Position numbers and translations under genes: made by a program. Positions 58,163 to 64,000 of a stretch of 64,000 bases of DNA are shown here, in pieces (position 1 is the first letter of the stretch; each line of letters opens with the position of its first letter). The notes under the pieces were generated by a model, which was not told the origin of the DNA, ran no database searches, and saw nothing but the letters and a program-made list of their open reading frames with translations. The stretch comes from Bacterioplanoides sp965200585 (GTDB lineage: Bacteria; Pseudomonadota; Gammaproteobacteria; Pseudomonadales; Oceanobacteraceae), in assembly GCF_965200585.1 (NCBI RefSeq), contig NZ_OZ241361.1; one strand, written 5' to 3'.

Positions 58163-59386
58163 CTAAACCGTCTCGGCGGCGGCAACCGCACTGGCCCAGG
58201 CCCATTGGAAGTTAAAGCCCCCCAAGTGGCCGGTCACATCCAGCACCTCACCAATAAAGTACAACCCCGGATGAGCTTTCACCTCCATGGTTTTCGACGA
58301 TACTTCATCGGTATCAACACCACCCAACGCCACTTCGGCGGTACGATAGCCTTCAGTAGCGGAGGGTTTAATGCGCCACTGATGAATGCCATAAGCAATG
58401 GTGTCCATATCGTCACCACTGAGCTGCGCCAGCGTACTACCCAAATAATGAGAATGATTCTGCTCCAGCCATAACTCAGCAAACTTTTGCGTAAAGTGTT
58501 CTGCCAGCCAGTTTTTTAAGCTCACTTTAGGGCGTTGGTGTTGTTGCTCACGTAAAAGCTCAGCCAGATTAACCGCAGGCAATAAGTCGATCTCCAGCTC
58601 GTCGCCTTCGTTCCAGTAAGAAGAGATTTGCAGAATCGCCGGGCCACTCAAGCCGCGGTGAGTAAACAATAAATCCTCAGTAAAGCTTTTCTGATTGCAG
58701 CTCACGCTGACGTTTAGTGAGGTTCCCGATAAAGCTTCACACAAGGCTTTATAATGATCGGTAATCACAAACGGCACCAACCCTGCCCGGGTTGGGTAAA
58801 CCTTTAAGCCAAACTGGCGGGCAATATCGTAACCAAAGCCGGTGGCTCCCAGAGTTGGAATGGACGGCCCTCCGGTTGCGATCACCAGCGACTGACATTG
58901 CAGGTTACCGGATGAGGTTCGCAGCTGATAACGCAGCCCTTCCTCGTTGTCGGCAAGGGGTTCGATCTGTTCTATAGTGGTTTTCAGCTGCACCCGGGCG
59001 CTGTGCTGTTCACACTCATCCAGCAGCATATTGAGGATATCGCTGGCCTTATTATCACAAAACAGCTGGCCGTCTTTTTTCTCGTGGTAAGGAATGCCAT
59101 GCTTATCCACCAGCGCAATAAAGTCCCACTGGGTATAGCGGCTTAATGCCGATTTGCAGAAATGTGGGTTATGCGACAAATAGCGCTCGGGCTCGACATA
59201 ATAGTTGGTGAAGTTGCAGCGCCCTCCCCCCGACATCAGAATCTTTTTGCCCGCTTTATTGGCATGATCCAGCACCAGTACCTGGCGACCACGTTTGCCT
59301 GCCTCGGCGGCACACATTAATCCGGCCGCCCCGGCACCAATGATCACAACTTCGTATTTCTGCAGCATTTGGCCGTTACACTTCAT
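58163..59386 (-). CDS. HI0933/YhiN family NAD(P)/FAD-dependent oxidoreductase
   Basis: This 407-residue flavoprotein of the HI0933 (YhiN) family has a Rossmann FAD site VVIIGAGAAGLMCAAEAG near residue 13, the signature KAGKKILMSGGGRCNFTN near 43, ATGGPSIPTLGATGFGYDIA near 170, and the C-terminal FIGEVLDVTGHLGGFNFQWA block typical of the group. Its reaction is unknown; relatives are widely conserved single genes. The start may be the ATG at 59386 or that at 59368, six codons later; neither has a strong ribosome binding site. It is divergent from the acyltransferase gene. Confidence 0.9.
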   Translation of the reverse strand: MKCNGQMLQKYEVVIIGAGAAGLMCAAEAGKRGRQVLVLDHANKAGKKILMSGGGRCNFTNYYVEPERYLSHNPHFCKSALSRYTQWDFIALVDKHGIPYHEKKDGQLFCDNKASDILNMLLDECEQHSARVQLKTTIEQIEPLADNEEGLRYQLRTSSGNLQCQSLVIATGGPSIPTLGATGFGYDIARQFGLKVYPTRAGLVPFVITDHYKALCEALSGTSLNVSVSCNQKSFTEDLLFTHRGLSGPAILQISSYWNEGDELEIDLLPAVNLAELLREQQHQRPKVSLKNWLAEHFTQKFAELWLEQNHSHYLGSTLAQLSGDDMDTIAYGIHQWRIKPSATEGYRTAEVALGGVDTDEVSSKTMEVKAHPGLYFIGEVLDVTGHLGGFNFQWAWASAVAAAETV

Positions 59387-59413
59387 ATTTATGACAAATA
59401 CACACTGCCGGTT

Positions 59414-59441
59414 TTGGCAGAGTGTCAGAGGCTGGTATTAT
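59414..59441 (+). promoter_or_regulatory. sigma-70 promoter of the acyltransferase gene
   Basis: TTGGCA at 59414-59419 and TATTAT at 59436-59441 are 16 bases apart. The start would fall about 40 bases before the ATG at 59492, in support of that start codon. Confidence 0.6.
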
Positions 59442-59491
59442 GCCATACCCGCACTGAAGCCAATACGTTTTACGCCGCAGAGAGGCCACGC

Positions 59492-60322
59492 ATGGAGTTG
59501 TTTGATCGTCAGGGGCTGATGGAAGCGACAAAGCTGTCGCCCCGCAAATTAAAAGTGCTGATGTACTTATTAAAAGCACCGGTACTGGATCGGATCTACA
59601 GTCAGCTCAGCGAAAAACAAGGCATCAACCTGATTGCCGATACGCTGAAGTTTTTAAATATCCGGCTGGATTATGACCTTGAAGCTCTGGAACGTACGAT
59701 CCCGGAAAAAGGCCCGTTTATCACGGTATCCAATCATCCGTTTGGGTTTTTAGATGGCATTATTTTATTGCTGATTATTGGCCGCAAGCGCAAAGATTTT
59801 CGTGTGGTGGCGAATTTTTTATTAAGTTACTTTGCACCAATCTCCGATTTATTTATTACCGTTAACCCCTTCGAGCAATCAACACCTCAGGGCAAAAGAG
59901 GCCCGAAAGGGATGGGGGGTGCCAAAAAATCACTCAAACAAATCGAGGCTGGCCATGGCCTTGGCATTTTCCCGGCGGGGGAAGTATCGACCTGGTACAA
60001 AGGCCAGAAAGGCATTGAAGACCGTCCGTGGCCGCTCTCCAGTATGCGGCTGATTAAAAATGCGCAGGTACCGGTTATTCCGGTGTATTTCCATGGTCAT
60101 AACAGCCGCAGCTTTCACGTATTAGGTAAAGTTCACCCGGCGTTACGCACGCTGCGTATTCCGGCTGAGTTTCTGAAAAAGAAAAACTCCACCATTCATA
60201 TTGGTTTTGGTGAACCCATTGCAGCCGAGGAGATTCTGGCGTGTGATAAACCCGAGGCTATTCGGGAGCTGTTGCGTGATCGGGTTTATCAGCAAAAAGA
60301 GAAGTTTACAGGTAAAAAATAG
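59492..60322 (+). CDS. lysophospholipid acyltransferase family protein
   Basis: This 276-residue acyltransferase of the PlsC superfamily has the motif SNHPFGFLDGI near residue 108 (His, five residues, Asp; the classic PlsC form has four) and a second block GIFPAGEVSTWYKGQ near 188 in place of FPEGTRS. The NHPxGxLDG form is typical of a branch that includes hemolysin-like and ornithine-lipid or lyso-ornithine acyltransferases. Substrates are probably acyl-ACP or acyl-CoA and a lysolipid. The ATG at 59492 has AGAGG seven bases before it. It converges on rnhB with 44 bases between stops. Confidence 0.86.
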   Translation: MELFDRQGLMEATKLSPRKLKVLMYLLKAPVLDRIYSQLSEKQGINLIADTLKFLNIRLDYDLEALERTIPEKGPFITVSNHPFGFLDGIILLLIIGRKRKDFRVVANFLLSYFAPISDLFITVNPFEQSTPQGKRGPKGMGGAKKSLKQIEAGHGLGIFPAGEVSTWYKGQKGIEDRPWPLSSMRLIKNAQVPVIPVYFHGHNSRSFHVLGKVHPALRTLRIPAEFLKKKNSTIHIGFGEPIAAEEILACDKPEAIRELLRDRVYQQKEKFTGKK

Positions 60323-60366
60323 AGCGTTAATCGCGCTATTATTTTAAACCATAACAGAAAAGAGAA

Positions 60367-60990
60367 TCAGAGCAGCTTCTTCACCGGCGCATAAGAGCGG
60401 CGGTGAATCTCACACGGGCCATGTTCAGCCAGTGCTTCCAGATGGGCTTTGGTGCCATACCCTTTGTGTTTGGCAAAACCATATTCAGGATAGAGCGCGT
60501 CCAGTTTAATCATTTCACGATCACGCTGCACTTTCGCTAATACCGACGCCGCAGAAATTGCCGCCACCAGAGCATCACCTTTAATAATGGCAGTGGCTTC
60601 CATCGCTAATTCGGGCAATTTATTGCCATCAATTAATGCGTGCTGGCAGCTTTCCTGTAAACCATCAATCGCACGGCTCATGGCTAACATGCGGGCATTA
60701 AGAATATTGATACTATCGATTTCTTCCACTGTGGCGCGGGCAATACAATAATCGATGGCTTTCTCACGGATTTCATCAAATAAGCGTTCACGCTTTTTTT
60801 CCGTAAGCTTTTTGGAGTCGGTTAATTCCGGTATCGGTTTATCCGGATCGAGAATCACCGCCGCGGCAACCACATCACCACACAGCGGCCCGGCGCCTGC
60901 TTCATCAACACCACAGTACACCACAGCATTGTCCAGCAGCTGCTGTTCAATATCGGTTTGTACTGCTGAAGGTGCGACAGCGTCACTCAT
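60367..60990 (-). CDS. rnhB: ribonuclease HII
   Basis: RnhB cleaves RNA in RNA-DNA hybrids, including single ribonucleotides misplaced in DNA. Seen: the catalytic Asp-Glu in CGVDEAGAGPLCGDVVAAAV near residue 27, the third Asp in HALIDGNKLP near 119, and ISAASVLAKVQRDREM near 145 with the fourth acidic residue. The ending GYGTKAHLEALAEHGPCEIHR completes the family pattern. At 207 residues it has the usual size. Its ATG overlaps the lpxB stop (ATGA), as is common in gammaproteobacteria. Confidence 0.96.
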   Translation of the reverse strand: MSDAVAPSAVQTDIEQQLLDNAVVYCGVDEAGAGPLCGDVVAAAVILDPDKPIPELTDSKKLTEKKRERLFDEIREKAIDYCIARATVEEIDSINILNARMLAMSRAIDGLQESCQHALIDGNKLPELAMEATAIIKGDALVAAISAASVLAKVQRDREMIKLDALYPEYGFAKHKGYGTKAHLEALAEHGPCEIHRRSYAPVKKLL

Positions 60991-62120
60991 GACTCAATCA
61001 GCTCGGCAATCGCCGCGGCGGCTTCGTCGTCGGCATTACGTTTCAGCTGGCGGTGAATAAATAAGAAGGTTTCATGCAACTGGTGCATATCATCGCTGTC
61101 TTCCAACCGTGCGAGCAAGGCTTCTGACAGATTTTCCGGTGTCGCTTCGTGCTGAATAAACTCCGGCACCAGCTCGCGATTGGCTAATAAATTGGGCAGG
61201 GAAATATACGGCTGAGTCACCAGACGTTTGAGAATTTTATAGGTCAGTGGCGCCACGATATAACTGACGACCATGGGCTTTTTCAGCAACATAGCTTCCA
61301 GTGTTGCTGTCCCCGAAGCCAGTAAAATGGTATCCGCTGCCGTCATGCAGGTTTGTGACTGACCCAGAATTACTTTCACCGGTAAATTACCCGGGTATTG
61401 CGCCAGTAATGATTCAATCTGATTACGACGATCAACACTGGCCGCCGGAATAATAAATTGCAGGTCAGTACGCTTCTGCTGCATAAGTTCGGCGGTTTTT
61501 AAAAACACCGCGCCCAAACGCTCTACTTCGCTGCCACGACTGCCCGGCATTAAACAAACGATTTGTTGCTCAGGGTCTAACCCCAATTGTTCCCGGGCCT
61601 CAGCAACCGGAGTTTCTAATGCAATTTTATCGGCCAGATGGTGACCAACAAATTTTACCGGTACGTCATGATCTTCATAAAAACGGGCTTCAAACGGAAA
61701 TAACGTCAGCATCAAATCAACCGCTTTGGCGATTTTTAATACGCGTTTTTGGCGCCAGGCCCAAACTGATGGACTGACGTAATGTGCCGTTTTAATACCG
61801 GATTCGCGCAGTTTTTGTTCCAGCGTTAAATTAAAGTCCGGTGCATCAATACCAATAAACACATCCGGCGGATTGGCACGCCAGCGTTTGATTAAATCGC
61901 GACGTACTTTTAACAACTCGAATAAACGACCCAATACTTCTACCAGCCCCATGACCGATAAACGTTCCATCGGTACCAGGCTGTTAAAGCCATGCTGCAT
62001 CATTAACGGCCCACCAATACCTTCAAAGGTGGCGTGTGGGTAACGTTGTTTTAATTGCTGGATTAAACCGGCCCCGAGCATATCCCCCGAGGTTTCACCG
62101 GCGACAATGGCTATACGCAT
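60987..62120 (-). CDS. lpxB: lipid-A-disaccharide synthase
   Basis: LpxB joins UDP-2,3-diacylglucosamine and lipid X to the lipid A disaccharide, on the inner membrane. Seen: IAIVAGETSGDMLGAGLIQQ at the start, VFIGIDAPDFNLTLEQKLRE near residue 91, YVSPSVWAWRQKRVLKIAK near 119, LMPGSRGSEVERLGAVFLKT near 195, and LASGTATLEAMLLKKPMVVS near 276, the sugar-nucleotide binding region of GT-B family 19. The 377-residue length is normal. It is 24 bases after lpxA and overlaps rnhB. Confidence 0.97.
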   Translation of the reverse strand: MRIAIVAGETSGDMLGAGLIQQLKQRYPHATFEGIGGPLMMQHGFNSLVPMERLSVMGLVEVLGRLFELLKVRRDLIKRWRANPPDVFIGIDAPDFNLTLEQKLRESGIKTAHYVSPSVWAWRQKRVLKIAKAVDLMLTLFPFEARFYEDHDVPVKFVGHHLADKIALETPVAEAREQLGLDPEQQIVCLMPGSRGSEVERLGAVFLKTAELMQQKRTDLQFIIPAASVDRRNQIESLLAQYPGNLPVKVILGQSQTCMTAADTILLASGTATLEAMLLKKPMVVSYIVAPLTYKILKRLVTQPYISLPNLLANRELVPEFIQHEATPENLSEALLARLEDSDDMHQLHETFLFIHRQLKRNADDEAAAAIAELIES

Positions 62121-62144
62121 ATGGTGTCTGTGTTATTGGAAAAG

Positions 62145-62915
62145 TTAGCGGATAATACCGCGATCACCGGCCTGAATACTGGCAAGGAGTACATTAACGG
62201 CTTCATCCTGCTGAGCAACAGGTGCTAATTGTTCTAACGCTTCCTTCAGCGTCAGGCCCTGACGATACAGAGTTTTATAAGCCGCGCGCAGGTGGTTAAT
62301 GCTGTCTTTACTGAAGCCACGACGCTTCAGTCCTTCAACGTTAATACCGTGTGGCTTCACCGGGTATCCCTGGGTCATTAAATACGCCGGAATATCTTTT
62401 AACACCACACTGCCGGTACCACACATAGAATGTGCACCGATATGGCAGAACTGATGCACCTGGGTCGCTCCGCCTAGAATAGCGTAGTCGCCAATTTTTA
62501 CGTGGCCGGCAATATTAGTGTCGTTCGCCAGAATACAGTGATCACCAATCACCGCATCATGCGCAACGTGAACATTCACCATAAACAGGTTGTTGCTGCC
62601 AACCTGAGTATGACCAGCATCCTGTACCGTACCACGATGGAAGGTACAGGCTTCACGAATCACATTATTATCACCGATGGCTAAGGTGGTTGGTTCACCG
62701 GCGTATTTTTTGTCCTGACATTCTTCACCAATGCTGGCGAACTGGAAAATTTTATTGTTTTTTCCGATTTTGGTTGGCCCGCGCACAATTACATGCGGGC
62801 CAATCACGGTGCCTTCACCAATTTCAACGTCAGGGCCAATTATCGAAAACGGGCCAATTTCAACGTTATCTGCAATAACAGCAGACGGGTCTACGATTGC
62901 TCGTGGGTCAATCAT
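62145..62915 (-). CDS. lpxA: UDP-N-acetylglucosamine acyltransferase
   Basis: LpxA transfers a 3-hydroxyacyl chain from ACP to UDP-GlcNAc, the first step of lipid A synthesis. Seen: left-handed beta-helix hexapeptide repeats from the start (MIDPRAIVDPSAVIADNVEI), the catalytic His in VNVHVAHDAVIGDHCILAND near residue 119, and TQGYPVKPHGINVEGLKRRG near 205. The ATG at 62915, overlapping the fabZ stop as ATGA, gives 256 residues, in line with the family; the upstream open frame belongs to the fabZ overlap. Confidence 0.97.
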   Translation of the reverse strand: MIDPRAIVDPSAVIADNVEIGPFSIIGPDVEIGEGTVIGPHVIVRGPTKIGKNNKIFQFASIGEECQDKKYAGEPTTLAIGDNNVIREACTFHRGTVQDAGHTQVGSNNLFMVNVHVAHDAVIGDHCILANDTNIAGHVKIGDYAILGGATQVHQFCHIGAHSMCGTGSVVLKDIPAYLMTQGYPVKPHGINVEGLKRRGFSKDSINHLRAAYKTLYRQGLTLKEALEQLAPVAQQDEAVNVLLASIQAGDRGIIR

Positions 62916-63379
62916 GCTTGCTCCAGCTGCCGTTCTGCACAGACGATATCTGCTGAACAAACGACTTTTTCATCGACAAGGGCGCGGCACGCAAATTTCC
63001 ATATGCCACGGCGGTGGCTGATATGCCGGGCTTCCAGAATTACCTGATCACCAGGCACGATGGGCTGTTTAAAACGAACGTTGTCCGCACTGGCAAAGTA
63101 ATACAGGGTATTTTCTGCATACTCTGGCCCCATCATGGTTAACCCGAGAATACCGGCCGACTGAGCCATGGCTTCCAGAGTTAACACACCGGGCATAATC
63201 GGGTGGCCCGGGAAATGGCCATTAAAAAAATCTTCATTAATGGTGACATTTTTTAAGGCGCGAATGGTTTCACCATCCTCGGCTTCTAAATTTACTTCTT
63301 TAACACGATCAACCAACAGGAACGGGTAACGATGTGGCAAAAATTCCTGAATTTGCTGAATGTTATACAGGGACATCAA
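62912..63379 (-). CDS. fabZ: 3-hydroxyacyl-ACP dehydratase FabZ
   Basis: FabZ dehydrates 3-hydroxyacyl-ACP in fatty acid elongation and competes with LpxA for the same substrate, which explains its place in the lipid A operon. Seen: LPHRYPFLLVDRVKEV near residue 14, and the active-site His55 and Glu69 in FFNGHFPGHPIMPGVLTLEA. At 155 residues with a hot-dog fold it has the usual length. Both ends overlap neighbours by four bases (ATGA), so lpxD-fabZ-lpxA are translated in tight coupling. Confidence 0.97.
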   Translation of the reverse strand: MMSLYNIQQIQEFLPHRYPFLLVDRVKEVNLEAEDGETIRALKNVTINEDFFNGHFPGHPIMPGVLTLEAMAQSAGILGLTMMGPEYAENTLYYFASADNVRFKQPIVPGDQVILEARHISHRRGIWKFACRALVDEKVVCSADIVCAERQLEQA

Positions 63380-64000
63380 ACTTCACCTTTCTGGATTTTT
63401 TCTAACTGTTGCAGGCGTTTCGCCATGGAATCCAGTTGTCGGAAACGGGTGGCACTGCGGCGCCATTCTTTCATTGGCATTTGTGCAGTACCGGAGCCAT
63501 AAGCGCCTTTTTCAGTGATGGATTTACTGATCAAAGCCATTGGTCCGATATGAACACCGTCGGTAATGTTCAGGTGCCCGGCCAGACCTGCGCCACCAGC
63601 TACCGTGCAATACTGCCCCACTGTGGTACTACCAGCGATGCCTGCACAGCCGGCAATGGCAGAGCCACGTCCGACACGCACGTTATGAGCAATCTGAACC
63701 AGGTTGTCGATAATTACATCATCTTCAATAACAGTATCATCGAGCGCACCACGGTCAACGGTGGTGTTTGCGCCGATTTCAACATCGTTACCAATACGAA
63801 CACCGCCGAGCTGACAGATTTTGTGCCATTTCCCCTGATCCGGGGCAAAGCCAAATCCATCGGCACCAATCACGGCCCCTGAGTGAATAATCACCCGATC
63901 GCCCAGCACCACATTGTGATACAGAGTAACATTCGGGTTGAGCTGACAGTTTTCTCCAACCACACAATGATCAGACACCACGGTTGAGGCACCAATCTCA
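63376..64000 (-). CDS. lpxD: UDP-3-O-(3-hydroxymyristoyl)glucosamine N-acyltransferase, C-terminal part
   Basis: LpxD adds the second 3-hydroxyacyl chain to UDP-3-O-acyl-glucosamine. Only the C-terminal part, about 207 residues, lies in the window; the frame stays open to the right edge (upstream residues read EIGASTV before VSDHC). Seen: hexapeptide repeats, GADGFGFAPDQGKWHKICQL near the start of the visible part, the catalytic His region IIDNLVQIAHNVRVGRGSAI, and a C-terminal helix with QLDSMAKRLQQLEKIQKGEV. Its stop overlaps the fabZ start (ATGA). Confidence 0.96.
   Translation of the reverse strand, partial: EIGASTVVSDHCVVGENCQLNPNVTLYHNVVLGDRVIIHSGAVIGADGFGFAPDQGKWHKICQLGGVRIGNDVEIGANTTVDRGALDDTVIEDDVIIDNLVQIAHNVRVGRGSAIAGCAGIAGSTTVGQYCTVAGGAGLAGHLNITDGVHIGPMALISKSITEKGAYGSGTAQMPMKEWRRSATRFRQLDSMAKRLQQLEKIQKGEV

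Overview
The window reads as chromosome of a marine gammaproteobacterium of the Oceanospirillales type (Thalassolituus, Oceanobacter or Bermanella relatives are plausible, but this is inferred from gene content and order only). Support comes from the pdxA-rsmA-apaG-apaH-glpE run, the rpsU-yqeY-dnaG-rpoD macromolecular-synthesis operon, the lpxD-fabZ-lpxA-lpxB-rnhB lipid A run, a flgP-flgT pair with a sigma-28 promoter, and five chemoreceptors. G+C is about half by eye. No phage, insertion sequence with transposase, rRNA or CRISPR array was seen.

Layout. 0-3 kb: end of pdxA, then rsmA, apaG, apaH and glpE, overlapping or closely spaced. 3-8 kb: the stress trio prkA (yeaG)-yeaH-spoVR. 8-13 kb: flgP-flgT, an EamA transporter preceded by what looks like a translated attenuator leader, and a TraF-like outer-membrane protein. 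13-22 kb: cca, two structured repeats, folK-folB-tsaD, then rpsU-yqeY-dnaG-rpoD and tRNA-Ile2(CAT). 22-31 kb: two chemoreceptors, argD-argF, a Phd/ParE toxin-antitoxin pair and a third chemoreceptor. 31-41 kb: an accessory lipid/redox region: acyl-CoA synthetase, LysR, a membrane hydroxylase fused to a SRPBCC domain, AraC, an OYE-tautomerase operon, an aldehyde dehydrogenase and a TlpA-like thioredoxin. 41-44 kb: a Tag-like glycosylase, nth and gloA, separated by two foldback repeats. 44-52 kb: a complete Nit1C-type cluster (nitrilase, radical SAM, GNAT, AIR-synthase-like protein, flavoprotein, two small families) plus a hot-dog-fold enzyme, driven by a sigma-54 promoter, with a MocR-type regulator divergent. 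52-58 kb: a PAS-GGDEF-EAL protein with an Aer-like receptor, and a NIT-domain receptor. 58-64 kb: a flavoprotein, an acyltransferase and the lipid A run.

How the parts fit. The Nit1C families are linked in pseudomonads to using cyanide or other nitriles as nitrogen. The sigma-54 promoter fits nitrogen control, while the divergent regulator is a PLP-binding MocR protein and not a sigma-54 activator, so the activator must lie elsewhere. The 31-41 kb genes look suited to activation and oxidation of a lipid or aromatic compound, but the substrate cannot be read from sequence. The least expected regulatory signal is the 33-codon leader before the EamA transporter. It has two Trp codons, an intrinsic terminator and a competing antiterminator pairing.

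Limits: all family assignments are by reading motifs and overall sequence; no database search, folding program or phylogeny was run.
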